Assembly (NCBI RefSeq): GCF_037975245.1
Contig: NC_092563.1
Location: 16,366,594-16,430,593, forward strand
Origin: Apostichopus japonicus
Taxonomy: Eukaryota > Echinodermata > Holothuroidea > Aspidochirotida > Stichopodidae
Length of the DNA stretch: 64,000 nucleotides
Reading direction: 5' to 3'
Positions within the stretch are counted from its first letter, which is position 1, and every line of letters begins with the position of its first letter. Shown here one piece after another: positions 23,559 to 36,473 of the stretch. The notes beneath the pieces are model-generated. The model did not search any database. It worked only from the letters and a program-made list of their open reading frames with translations, and was not told where the DNA came from. Position numbers and translations under genes: made by a program.

Positions 23559-24960
23559 GGTGTTGAGTAAATTGTCTGTTGAGTGTCAAAGTACACCTTA
23601 AACCAGTCCGCGATTTTTGGGGGGGGGTGGGGGGGTTGTTCCGCACTTACTTTTTGTAGTCCTGTTCAAAAATGTAAACCGAAATAGGTGGAACTAACTT
23701 CAAACTCAAAATTGAGAACATCACCAAACCTTAAATATGAAGAGTTCCATACTATCAACGAGACCAGAGGCAAAAATATATTTAACAAAAATATGATTAC
23801 CTTCCCGAAGCCATTTAGAGTAAAATAAATATCATTAAAATTGTATACAATTCAAAATACATTTAATATGGAGAAAGATCTACTTCAACTTAATTAAATT
23901 TCCACACAATTAATTAACAAAAAAGAATCTATATTTTGTCATTTTAATGGGTCTACAGACTAGGTCCAATGACACACCGTAGGGTTCAACTACTATCTTA
24001 CTTTATATGTCTGAAGAATAATAATGATAGTAATAATATGAATACGAACGAAATGATAAATCGGGTTTATGATGTGCTAGAATGCCCTATTTTTGTTACT
24101 GTTATTTAGAGGGCTATATGGGAATCATGCTTCGTGGCGAAAATTCATATGACATTGAAATAATAATCCAAAACTATATTACAGTGCCGAGGGCGCTAGA
24201 TACTTGTCCTAATTACTGACAGTGAAGTCATACTGTCATTTGATTGCCGTATAGATGGACTATTTGTTTCGTGCATCATAAATAAGGTACATCGTAACTT
24301 TAAATAAATTGACATATAACGTTATGATTCTAAGGCCATTTCTCCCTTCATCTCTATACCTAGTTAGAAACACTATTTCCCTGCCATTATACAAATTAAC
24401 ATCTAAATAGTGCATGGGTTCATATTTTATGCTACTACTACGGTTCCTTCTCCGTACTAGCCAAACCTATCAGAAATACGGAAAACCAGTTTAACAAAAT
24501 GAACAGACAAGTCATATAAAAAGAATACCAATGCGTATATGCGCAAGTTGGTTTCTTCATTGAGTGTACACGAACGCACTGAATTAAATTATATAGTCAA
24601 AAGCGTTCACCTGCAGACGCGCGCGTGCAATGTTTGTATGTAAGAAGTATAGGAGCCATCATCCTAGAACCTTCGGCGCTATGCGCATCAAATGCGTATC
24701 ACATTTGCGTGCGCTTCTCTATGGGCGTCTTGACTGAAAGAACAACGCTTCCAATCCCAATACTTAATGTTATATCAATATGCAAACGCGCGTGTTTATA
24801 TATTCTTGATCAAAATAGATTCACACATTTTAAATGCGCTAAACATTAACTTACCTGTTATAATGTTTAACTTTGATATATACTTTCATATGACAGAACG
24901 GAGACTTAGGGGCCGATCTATTTGTAATTATATTTAACGCTTCTCTTCGGAAATCAAATC

Positions 24961-27900
24961 ATGTTTTATCTTGAAGATTTATTAGAATGGACATTCCTCG
25001 GTGCGCCAATGGATCAGTATTACGTAATAATTAAATGCAGTCAGCTCCACACTGGAGTGACCCATTGTTTCACCATAATGGAAGCTAACCATGGACCATG
25101 TTTACATCTAGTGATGTCAACATTACTTTACATTGCGAACAAAGCGATTTGTTTATCGAGAAACTACTTTCATCTTTTACGAGATTCCTTCATCTTCTTG
25201 GATAATATTGGTAAGTTGAACTCCCTCTTTCTTAGAAGTTTCATTTCGAATTTGAAGACAATAGTTATCGTCCTGTATAAAGTTTAGATGTAGAATAAAA
25301 AGGGGAAAATTTACCTCCATAAATGTAGCTTGGCATCCGGTATGTTGACAGTGGTATATGGTAAGGTAGGGAGGTACGTTATCTTATATTAAGTGCAAAG
25401 AAGTAAATATCTCATGTGCGCAACTTTGGTAAGCTTTCGTCTGTCATAATAGAATAATAAAGTAACATCACGTTTGCTTACACCCGATCATAATCATAAT
25501 GCTCAGGTACTCACATATTCCCTGTTTATCGTTTTCAGTTTATCATGGGAAGAAAACTTTTCAGAAGAAGACAAGTGAAGAACAAGCAGAACCGCCAACG
25601 AGGAAGGTACGTGATAACTCTTTATATTATTCTAGTGATTTGTTTCAGTAATTCGACCGTTGATAATGACGTCATCATATCAAATCTTAAGAGGAGCAGG
25701 GGAGGAGGTAGAAGGGTTTGTTTACCTCGAATTATGAAAATCTCTTAATCTACCGATATGACTAGAACGTTCGCCAAATTAGAATTACATGTAAAAGAAT
25801 GATCTTTAACCAACCACCCTCTGCTTCCCCTTAGAGCATTATAGCCTGCGAGATACAAACAAGGAAATTACAATCTTCAAAAGTTACAATTTTTGTTGTG
25901 AAAATTGCTACTTTGACCTAAGCCTATCCTATACGCATGATCACATAATTATATATGTAATAATGTATATATTCTGTAGTAAATTGTACAATTCATTAGT
26001 TTAGTAGATCTTGGTGAAATTGGACTTTAAATAACTCAACCTGATTGTGAATCACTTAAAGGACTTTTTATGACCATCTCTTTTCTAAAGTTATACAATT
26101 TTAAGTTTAGGCATAAGGTAAAGTTGCAACTCTTTTCAAACTAATTTCAACCTGAGGAAAACAATATATTTTTGAAGATACATATTTAACTTCCACAGAC
26201 GTTCAACTTTGAACAAGATCTTCTGGTGGTTCGCTTGTTTGAGGTCTTCAGACCAAGACGGTACCTCCACTGATGTATCCCAGAATGCATCTACCATTGA
26301 CTCATACACGTCATCTGGAGGTTCCTGCTCTGTCAGTGATAGTGAAATTATCCACGCCGATCATCCAAGTGACGTCACTATCTCAATTGACGATCCCTGC
26401 ACGGGATCCTATCTAAGGTATGTAATAGTCGTATTTATTTTAAATCTAAAGGAGCTTTGTTTCCAAAGGATGAACCACATGACTAACCTCCTCCACCTCC
26501 CAACCACCACCCCACCCCAACCCCAACCACTCCCACGTAACTTCTATCCTTCCTATAAACTAGAAAAGCCGTCATTTCCTTTTTAGCATTCGAAACATTA
26601 GATGTAAGATCCAATTTAAAGTATAACATTGATACTAATTTCCTCAGAATAAATAACCACTGATGGTCAAAACAGAGACAACGTTGGCATAATAGATATG
26701 TTTAATGAACTAAAGGCATTGATTTAGGACAATTATAGGCTAGGTTTGAATAATCGTTTAATATATAAAGATGTTTTTTACTTCATTGTACTGAAGGAAA
26801 CGTTGTTTTGAATGTGTTAACAATAATATCACGCTATTTGTAAACCATCTGTCGTTGCATAACAACTTGCGCTGAATGGGTATAAGTGAGGAACAGGAGG
26901 TAAGGGAAGCGGCAAATTTTCAACAGAATATGAAAGGTTAACCTGTTTTTAAGGTCACCTTTGGTAACGTGATTGTACGAATATGATGATTTTTTCCCCC
27001 TTTTGACCACCTCAACCAACTGAATGGTGAATTCACGAAGAATTCATGCTGTATATGGTCAAATACGTCCTGCAAAGTTATCTTTCAAATAGCTATACAC
27101 TGAGAATTGTTTATTACTCCTCAGCTCACAAGACACTAAATCCAGTGATGAGCTTCACGTATCCTCTGTATGTGAGAGGATGGGACTTTCTAATATTCCC
27201 TACATCCCTCCTGGAGATCTGGAAGAGGTTGAGGATGAGTGGGGTATGCCCATCTTTCTAGGAGGAGGTGGTAATGGGGCTGTACAACTGATGAGAATCA
27301 AATCAACTCAAGTACTTTGTGCAGTCAAGACTCAGTACAAACATCTCAATGAAAAAACTGCCGGTCAGGTAAATAAACCATATAACTCATTTACATTATA
27401 ATTAAATTTGTAGTTATGATATACGTAAATTTGACATTTCAACATATATTTTATTTTTATATTTTATATTAGCTTGATAATGACTTTACGGAATATCAGT
27501 TAAAACTCTATTATGATTGCAGAAAGAATTTGATAGAAATTTGTTTTTTGGGGAGTTTGTTTAGCATTTTGTGGCTTTCACATTTGTATGGTATTATTTT
27601 CATCACTTTTTCAGAACTTTGCAAGCGAGGTGAGAGTTTTGAAAGCATTACAAGGCTTGGAGTGCATTCCAACATTTTTCGGCGTCACTTTGCCACAAGA
27701 CGATGGACCTTTTCCCGCCATAGTGCAAGAGTTCGTCAGAAACGGTCAATCGTACACTGCAACGTCACTCTATGATGCCACAGAAAAGTGTCTTATCACA
27801 AAAGATAATTATTTACAGGTGGCGATGGATATCTGTTTGGCTCTGAGGGACATGCACTCCAGATATTGGTTGCATTGTGACATCAAATCGGACAACATTA

Positions 27901-28340
27901 TGTTGCAGACATCGAGTGTCGCAGACGACACTGAGGACCTATGGGATGACGTCGACAGCGTTGCATCATGGGAACCAACTCAGGACATATATCCTACTGA
28001 GTCAAATCCAAACTTCAAAATTAAATTGATTGATTTTGGTTTGACATTAAACATGAATGATCAAAAACAATATTTACAATTCACCGACGAAAGACAGGCC
28101 GAGGTGAGGAAGAACTCCATTCATGTTGCACCGGAAGTAATCACAGGTCAAAGGCCATTCAGCAAAGCTTCTGATGTATTTTCCATCGGCCGCGTCCTGA
28201 AAGACCTGAGTGTCGTCGGAGACGACTTTCTGTTGCGTCTTGGAGATCAATGTATGAAACCTAATCCAGATGAAAGACCAAAACTGGATGACGTCAAGGA
28301 CATTATAAATGTCAGGATACAGAGTGTGAAGATACCTTAA
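24961..28340 (+). CDS. non-RD protein kinase, paralogue A
   Basis: Preferred model: ATG at 25545, exons 25545(25539)-25606, 26199-26417, 27125-27368 and 27615-28340; all junctions are GT/AG and in frame, giving 416 residues. The N-terminus is basic (MGRKLFRRRQVKNKQNR), then Ser/Thr-rich and acidic. Kinase domain: glycine loop LGGGGNGAV (139-147), Lys162 in CAVK, Glu180 in alpha-C, catalytic loop HCDIKSDN (262-269), DFG 315-317, APE 347-349, SDVFSIG. Asp264, Lys266, Asn269 and the DFG Asp are present, so catalysis is plausible. The Arg of HRD is Cys. A 45-residue acidic insert lies between the catalytic loop and DFG. A 250-bp upstream exon (24961-25210, open from its ATG for 83 codons, donor GTAAGT) is conserved in all units but does not join exon 25539 in this frame. 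Family beyond 'protein kinase' is not recognised. Confidence 0.85.
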
Positions 28341-29055
28341 TGTTACAATGATGAACTTTAATCATGTGAACGATGGTTACTAAACTGAAAGCCGAAAATC
28401 ATGACAAAACATCTTTTAAGACATATTTTAATTACTAACACTGATGATATATCATGTAATTTGTATTTTCTTGGTAAAAGTGCATTTTTTATATTTTTTT
28501 TTCGCATATTGCGCGAAAATACACCTTTTTATATTTTGACACGTGCAATAATAAATTTAAGTTAAGAGAAAACATTTAAAAATCTTTTCGTAATGTCATT
28601 TTTGCTCTTATTGAATTATGTATATGTTTACCATCTACTTTGGGAAGAAGTACACAAACTATACTCTATAAGACCATTCACGATGAATTAGCTTACCTAC
28701 GGTTGATGACGTCATTGGAAATATGTTAGCATATAGAGTAACCAGGTACCATGACGGGTTGTACAGATTAACTTCAGTTATAAGGTTTATGTTTTCAGTG
28801 AAGTCGGAAATAAATTCTTCAATTCGTGGCTTTGTTCATAACGGTAACACATGAGTGGGCCAAGTAAAATACAGTGAAAGCAAAAACGTTCACGCACACC
28901 CATCCCGTACTTACTCAAACATGCAAACGCACAACGCAAAAAACGAGAACTTATATCGCTGAGGTTGAACGCCTGCTAACGGCAAGTAAAAATTATGCCA
29001 CTTTCTCGTGGTACACAGCATCTGGTTTAACACTATTGTATCATCTACCGGTATA

Positions 29056-29330
29056 CAGGCGCGGATCAAGGGGTGCAGTTGTTTTCACCCCTCCCTCCAT
29101 CCTTTTCAACCCTACACCAAAATTTTAAGTTGTTATAAACAAAACCTTGAGTGTATAGAGCTTATTATAAATATGCTTCAGAATTCACCATTTCACGTAT
29201 TGAATTTTATTTCTTTTGGGGAATGATCCCATAACAACAAACCCCCCACCCCCCCCCAACCTCCTAGTACAATGTGAAGCGGCCCTATACGATCACACCT
29301 CCTCCTTTTTTAATCCTGGATCCGGCCCTG
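29056..29330. mobile_element. short inverted-terminal element at the A/B junction
   Basis: Ends are CAGGCGCGGATCAAGG and CCTGGATCCGGCCCTG, imperfect terminal inverted repeats. The flanks CCGGTATA (29048-29055) and CAGGTACA (29331-29338) could be a diverged 8-bp target duplication (6 of 8). Remnants ending CCTGGATCCGGCCCTG occur at the B/C (37311) and C/D (43890) junctions. No coding capacity. Confidence 0.55.
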
Positions 29331-30708
29331 CAGGTACACTTTGGGGGAGGGGGGATCCTTCAGTGCCACAGTCCTGGTTTTATGCAGTGCTTAGTTCTAT
29401 ACGTGTTTTACATTGTTGATAAATATGACAAAGGTACGAGACTACAGAAGCATCTAAACCACCAATGATTTTTTTTAATTCTTAAAAAACAATGGATGCA
29501 ACACTACAAAGGAACTATTAGAAAGTGCTGGGAAATACGCTAGTCAATTGGAGCCATTCGTTTTTCTTTCTTGTAAAGCCATCCGTAAATCATTTGTGCC
29601 TCTCCTTAAATTGGTGCTGGACCTCCTTAAACTATTGGTACCTGCCCCTCCCCCCCCCCACCCAAGTCAGAGTTCTTGGCTACCAAGGCTTCAATCACAT
29701 ACATAGGCAGAGTGTTGGTAAATTATTTTACCTAATGTTATTGAAAGCAAGGAACCCCTTTTGGGTACTTTAGCATCTGATTTAATACCACTGAAAAAAA
29801 TGGGAAAAAAAGATTACACACCTCTACAATTTTGTAAAACAAAAAAGTAATTGCCGCCTCTATTTTCAACTGCCATGACTTTTCAACCAATCAACAGCCA
29901 TTTTTCCTCAAATTTTGTTCAGTTCCGTTCACTAACTTGGGGATATTCATCGAACAAGCATAGATATGCACACGCGCAACAAACATAGCTTAGCAGGGTA
30001 AGTCGTTGCCAAATTAAGCATATAAACTACAATGGACATATTTAGCATCCGTACAGACATCGTTTATTCTGATTACATTCCATTTTCATTACAATGTTTC
30101 TTCCATTTTTATCTTAGGTTTTCAATACTAATGTATTTATCTGATCATTTAATGGCTACTCAATGGTATTCCATTTACAAATGAATTTAAGAAAAATCAA
30201 CAACTCTTTATCTCGTACATTTTCACGTTAGGCTCTCTCGTACACAGTGAACAGTCGAACATAACATTAGGTTCAAATATTGTCAAACAGTACCCCACAA
30301 GTCCATCTGAATCGTACACACACACAACCAAGTATCTACGGTGTCCTATATATGCCATAATAGTTAATGAAAGCCCACATTGTCATATGTATTCTTTGTT
30401 TGCTTCTTAATTTTGAGTTGGTTTTGTCTACTATAATGTTTTCTTATTTAGTTGTTAGGGTGTTTTTTAGTTTTGGGTTGATTTCTGTGTTTCGTTGTTG
30501 GTGTCTTACACAGGGGAAAACCCTGTAGATTGTGAGCTCAAAACATCCATTGGGTTATAACGTGAATCAAATGTGAACTTTGGTGGGAATGAGTTCCATG
30601 TTGTTTTATTAAGTCAGGCTTAACAATTGAAGCTACTAATACGGTGGTTGTTATAGTTGGTTTGTCTTCCTTGTCAGTTAAAGACGTTTAAAACAATATG
30701 GTCACTTT

Positions 30709-30921
30709 GGGCGAGGGGCGAGGGGCGAGGGGCGATGGGCGAGGGGCCAGGGGCGATGGGCGAGGGGCCAGGGGCCAGGGGCCAGGGGCGATGGGCCAGG
30801 GGCCAGGGGCCAGGGGCGATGGGCCAGGGGCCAGGGGCCAGGGGCCAGGGGCCAGGGGCCAGGGGCCAGGGGCCAGGGGCCAGGGGCCAGGGGCCAGGGG
30901 CCAGGGGCCAGGGGCCAGGGG
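30709..30921. repeat. GAGGGGC/GCCAGGG 7-bp minisatellite (unit B)
   Basis: About 30 copies of a 7-base unit. The left part mixes GAGGGGC, GATGGGC and CAGGGGC, and the right part is uniform CAGGGGC. It occupies the position equivalent to the array in unit A but has shifted to a different dominant unit. Confidence 0.95.
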
Positions 30922-31815
30922 AGTAAATTGTCAGTTGAGTGTCAAAGTACATCTTAAACCATTCCGCGATTTTTTGGGGCGGAGGGGGGGGGTTCCACAA
31001 TAAATTTGTAGTTCTGCTCAAAACTATAAACCGAAATAGGTGGAACTAACTTCAAACTCACGACGCAAAATTGAAAACATCACAAAACTTTAAATCTGAA
31101 GCGTTCCATACTATCAACAAGGCCAGAGGCAAAAGTATATAAAACAAAAACATGATCACCTTCCCGAAACCATTTGAAGTAAAATAAAAATCATTAACAT
31201 TTTTATACAATTCAAAATACATTTAATTTGGAGAAAAATCGATTTCAAGTTAATTAAATTTCCAAACAATTAATTAACAAAAAAGAAGCTATACTACATC
31301 ATTTTAATGGGTCTACAGACTAGGCCCAATGACACACCGTAGAGTTCAATTACTATCTTACTTTCTTATGTCTGAAGAATAATAATGATAGTAATATGAA
31401 TACGAACGAAATGATAAATCGGGTTTATGATGTGCTAGAATGCCCTATTTTTGTTACTGTTATTTAGAGGGCTATATGGGAATCATGCTTCGTGGCGAAA
31501 ATTCATATGACATTAAAATAATAATCCAAAACTATATTACAGTGCCGAGGGCGCTAGATACTTGTCCTAATTACTGACAGTGAAGTCTTACTGTCATTTG
31601 ATTGCCGTATAGATGGACTATTTCTTTCGTGCATCATAAATAAGGTACATCGTAACTTGAAATAAATTGAGATATAACGTTATGATTCTAAGGCCATTTC
31701 TCCCTGCATCTCTATACCTTGTTAGAAACACTATTTCCCTGCCATTATACAAATGAACATCTAAATAGTGCATGGGTTCATATTTTATGCTACTACTACG
31801 GTTCCTTCTCTGTAC

Positions 31816-32610
31816 CATCGAGGTTAATAAATCTGGAGGAACTATCACACAGTAAATACGCGCGTACGCGCGTACCATACATGGAGGGTCATGTGATGTC
31901 AACGAGGTAAATGAATCTGGAGGATTCATGTCAATTGGGTGCGCGCGTACCATGTATGGAGGGTCATGTGATGTGTTCCAGGGTGGTACTATACTGATAT
32001 TTCTCTGTAGCAGTTCGAGAACAGTGTTGGTGACTTCGTGAAAGACTGGTCGGTTCGGACATGGGAACTAACGGCATAAGAAGGTACTGGTACTTCAGGC
32101 CTACGAAATAGTGCTAATATGCTAACGTCCAACCTTATTCTCTTGAATGAAGGCAGGCTTTCTACATAATCTTACTTATTAATACAGCTCTAGGGGCAAG
32201 CTTTGTCTCATATGGCCTAACGTTATTACTACACGCTATAAGAGTGTAGAAATGGGAAATGTGGGGAAATGTTTAGTTCAGTGCAACCACGGAATTCTCC
32301 ATGGAACAGAGCCTAATGCTGTTCGACGGGAATATAGCTATCACGTTAGGCTACAGGCACGGTTATTGCTAGGTAACGGGTGTCGTCTGCTGCTCTAAGC
32401 GCGCAAACTCATTTACGTACTAGTTGGGTGAAATCATCATGCGTAATAGGGAGAGTAGTATATTAGTACCACCCTGGAACACATCACATGACCCTCCATA
32501 CATGGTACGCGCGTACGCGCTTATTTACTGTGTGATAGTTTCTCCAGATTCATTTACCTCGTTGTGTGATGTGTTCCAGGGTGGTACTAATATATTCATT
32601 AAACTCGTTG
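31816..32610. mobile_element. foldback DNA transposon insertion, 8-bp target duplication
   Basis: Present in unit B only. It is flanked by CTCTGTAC at 31808-31815 and 32611-32618; unit A has a single CTCCGTAC at the matching place (near 24449). Ends are CATCGAGGTTAATAAAT and the reverse complement of CAACGAGTTTAATGAAT. Inside, long inverted arms contain CTATCACACAGTAAATA, a CGCGCGTACGCGCG alternating stretch and ACATGGAGGGTCATGTGATG. The 8-bp duplication fits a hAT-like non-autonomous element. No ORF. Confidence 0.85.
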
Positions 32611-33111
32611 CTCTGTACTAGCCAAAAATATCAGAAATACGGAAAACCAGTTTCACGAAATGAACAGACAAGTCATAAGAATACCAATGCGTATATGCGC
32701 AAGTTGGTTTCTTCATTCAGTGTACACGAACGCACTGAATTAAATTGTATAGTCAAAAGCGTTCGCCTGCAGACGCGCGCGTGCAATGTTTGTAAGTAAG
32801 AAGTATAGGAGTCATCATCCTAGAACCTTCGGCGCTATGCGCATCAAATGCGTATCACATTTGCGTGCGCTTCTACATGGGCGTCTTAACTGAAAGAACA
32901 ACGCGTCCAATTCCAATTCTTTATATCGACATGCAAACGCGCGTGTGTTATACATTCTTGATCAAATATATTCACACATTTTAAATGCGCTAAACATGAA
33001 CTTACCTGTTATAATGTTTCACTTTGATATATAATTTCATATGACAGAACGGAGACTTAGGGGCCGATCTATTTGTAATTATATTTAACGCTTCTCTTCG
33101 GAAATCAAATC

Positions 33112-36100
33112 ATGTTTTATCTTGAAGATTTATTAGAATGGACATTCCTCGGTGCGCCAATGGATCAGTATTACGTAATAATTAAATGCAGTCAACTCCA
33201 CACTGGAGTGACCCATTGTTTCACCATAATGGAAGCTAACCATGGACCATGTTTACATCTAGTGATGTCAACATTAATTTACATTGCGAACAAAGCGATT
33301 TGTTTATCGAGAAACTACTTTCATCTTTTACGAGATTCCTTCATCTTCTTGGATAATATTGGTAAGTTGGACACCCTATTTCTTAGAAGTTTCATTTCGA
33401 ATTTGAAGACAATAGTTATCGTCCTGTATAAAGTTGAGATGTAGAATAAAAAGGGGAAAATTTACCTCCATTAATGTAGCTAGGCATCCGGTATGTTGAC
33501 AGTGGTATATGGTAAGGTAGGGAGGTACGTTATCTTATATTAAGTGCAAAGAAGTAAATATCTCATATGCGCAACTTTGGTAAGCTTTCGTCTGTCATAA
33601 TAGAATAATAAAGTGACATTACATTTTGCAAACACCCGATCATAATCATAATGCTCAGGTACTCACATATTCCCTGTTTATCGTTTTCAGTTTATCATGG
33701 GAAGAAAACTTTTCAGAAGAAGACAAGTGAAGAACAAGCAGAACCGCCAACGAGGAAGGTACGTGATAACTCTTTATATTATTCTAGTGATTTGTTTCAG
33801 TAATTCGATCGTTGATAATGACGTAATCATATCAAATCTTAAGAGTAGCAGGGGAGGAGGTAGAAGGGTTTGTTTACCTCGAATTAGGAAAATCTCTTAA
33901 TCTAGCAATATGACTAGAACGTTCGCCAAATTAAAATTACATGTTAAAGAATGATCTTTAACAACCCACCCTCTGCTTCCCCTTTGAGTTTTATAGGTTG
34001 AGAGATACAAACAAGGAAATTACAATCTTCAAAACTTACAATTTTGTTGTAAAATTGTTACGTTGACCTAAGCCTATCCTATACACATGATCACAGAATG
34101 ATATGCGTATGTATTTTTTAGTAAATTGTTCAATTCATATATTAGTAGATCTTGGTGAAATTGGACTTTAAACAAGGACTTTTATAACATCTCTTTTCCA
34201 AAGTTATACAATTTACAAGTTGCGACTCTTTTCAAACTTATTTCAACCTGAGGAAAACAATATATTTTTGAAGATACATATTTAACTTCCACAGACGTTC
34301 AACTTTGAACAAGATCTTCTGGTGGTTCGCTTGTTTGAAGTCTTCAGACCAAGATGGTACCTCCACTGATGTATCCCAGAATGCATCTACCATTGACACA
34401 TACACGTCATCTGGAGGTTCCTGCTCTGTCAATGATTATGAAATTATCAAAGCCGATCATCCAAGTGACGTCACTATCTCCATTGACGATCCCTGCACGG
34501 GATCCTATGTAAGGTATGTAATAGTCGTATTTATTTTAAATCTAAAGGAGCTTTTGTTTCCAAAGGATGAAGCACATGACTAACCTCCTCCTCCCCCCAC
34601 CCCACCCCACCCCCACCCCCACCCCAACCCCAACCACTCCCACGTAACTTCTATCCTTCCTATAAACTAGAAAAGCCGTTATTTCACATTTCTTTTCTTT
34701 TTTCATTAAAAACATTAGATGTAAGATCTAATTTAAAGTATAATACTGATATTAATTTCCTCAGAATGATAACCACTGATGATCAACACAGAAACAACGT
34801 TGGCATAATAGAATTGTTCAATCAACAAAATACATTGATTTAGGACAATTATAGGCTAGATTGAATAATCTTTTAATATATGAAAATGTGTTATTAATAT
34901 TAGTTCATTGTACTGAAGAAAACCCTCTGTAATAATGTGTTAACTACAATACCACTCTCTTTGTAAACTCATCTGTCGTTTTATAGCGAGGAGCCGTAGG
35001 GGTATAAATGAGGGACAAGAGGTAGGGGAAGCGGCAATTTTCAACATAATATGAACGGTTAACCTGTTTGTTAAAGTTACATTTGGTAACGTAATTGTAC
35101 GAATATGAAGATTTTTGCCCCCTTTATTCCCCCCTCAACTAACAGAATGGTGAATTCACGAATAATTCATGTTGTATATGGTCAAATACTTCCGTCAAAA
35201 ATATCTTTCAAATAGCTATACAATAAGAATTGTTTATTACTCCTCAGCTCACAAGACACTAAATCCAGTGATGAGCTTCACGTATCCTCTGTCTGTGAGA
35301 GGATGGGACTTTCTAATGTTCCCTACATCCCTCCAGGAGATCTGGAAGAGGTTGATGATGAGTGGGGTATGCCCATCTTTCTAGGAGGAGGTGGTAATGG
35401 GGCTGTACAACTGATGAGAATCAAATCAACTCAAGTACTTTGTGCAGTCAAGACACAGTACAAACATCTGAACGAGGAAACTGCCGGTCAGGTAAATAAA
35501 CCATTTAACTCATTTACATTATAATTAAATTTGTAGTTATGATATACGTAAATTTGACATTAAAGCAGCATTTTTTTATTTCACCATATATTATTTTTAA
35601 ATTAGCTTGATTATGACTTTCCAGAATTTCAGTTAAAACTCTGTTATGATTGCAGCAAGAATCTAATAGATATTTGTTTTTTGGGGAGTTTGTTTAGCAC
35701 TTTTTGGCTTTCATATTTTTATGGTGTGATTTTCCTCTCTTTTTCAGAACTTTGCAAGCGAGGTGAGAGTTTTGAAAGCATTGCAAGGCTTGGAGTGCAT
35801 TCCAACACTTTTCGGCGTCACTTTGCCAGAAGACGATGGACCTTTTCCCGCCATAGTGCAAGAGTTCGTCAGAAACGGTCAATCGTACACTGCAACGTCA
35901 CTCTATGATGCCACAGAAAAGTGTCTTATCACAAAAGATAATTATTTAAAGGTGGCGATTGATATCTGTTTGGCTCTGAGGGACATGCACTCCAGATATT
36001 GGTTGCATTGTGACATCAAATCGGACAACATTATGTTGCAGACATCGAGTGTCGCACACGACACTGAGAACCTCTGGGATGACGTCGACAGCGTTGCATC

Positions 36101-36473
36101 ATGGGAACCAACTCAGGACATATATCCTACTGAGTCAAATTCAAACTTCAAAATTAAATTGATTGATTTTGGATTGACATTAAACATGAATGATCAAGAA
36201 CAATATTTAAAATTCACGGACGAAAGACAAGCCGAGGTGATGGAGAACTCCATTCATGTTGCACCGGAAGTAATCACAGGTCAAAGGCCATTCAGCAAAG
36301 CTTCTGATGTATTTTCCATCGGCCGCGTCCTGAAAGACCTGAGTGTCGTCGGAGACGACTTTCTGATGCGTCTTGGAGATCAATGTATGAAACCTAATCC
36401 AGATGAAAGACCAAAACTGGATGACGTCATAGACATTATAAATGTCAGGATACAGAGTGTGAAGAAACCTTAA
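33112..36473 (+). CDS. non-RD protein kinase, paralogue B
   Basis: Exons 33112-33361 (upstream exon), 33691-33758 (ATG 33697), 34295-34513, 35248-35491, 35748-36473. Exon lengths and phases are identical to paralogue A, with no frameshift or stop, giving 416 residues. Differences from A are amino-acid changes such as LECIPTLFGVTLPEDD for LECIPTFFGVTLPQDD, ENLWDD for EDLWDD and a C-terminus VKKP instead of VKIP. Glycine loop, CAVK, HCDIKSDN, DFG and APE are all conserved. The sequence CAAGAATCTAATAG upstream of exon 5 has an acceptor-like lead but is skipped, because exon 4 joins exon 5 directly in phase 0 (AGQ|NFASEVRVL). Confidence 0.85.

Larger units (their letters stand above)
22640..29690. 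repeat. segmental duplicate unit A
   Basis: First of four tandem units. Homology to B starts near 22640 (AAGGAACCCCTTTTGGGTAC) and runs through the upstream region, the kinase gene and the 3' flank. The 2.3 kb ahead of exon 1 hold a G-rich minisatellite but no gene I can support. It retains the uninterrupted versions of the sites interrupted in B (near 24449) and in C (near 26817). Confidence 0.9.

Noticed and set aside
23339-23646. Long overlapping ORFs (ARGEGRG / PRPSPLA repeats) on both strands, and the equivalents at 30657-31021
   Set aside because: They are produced by the 7-bp GC-rich minisatellites, are open in several frames at once and lack any non-repeat domain.
24961-25210. Faint resemblance of kinase exon 1 product to LRAT/NlpC-P60-like proteins
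   Set aside because: No convincing catalytic Cys/His pattern; too weak to name a domain.
27530-27775. Possible extra exon (KEFDRNL) and an alternative-frame ORF ahead of kinase exon 5, repeated in B-D
   Set aside because: Exon 4 joins exon 5 directly in phase 0 and gives a normal beta-3 to alpha-C spacing; the intervening segment has no usable donor and hits a stop.
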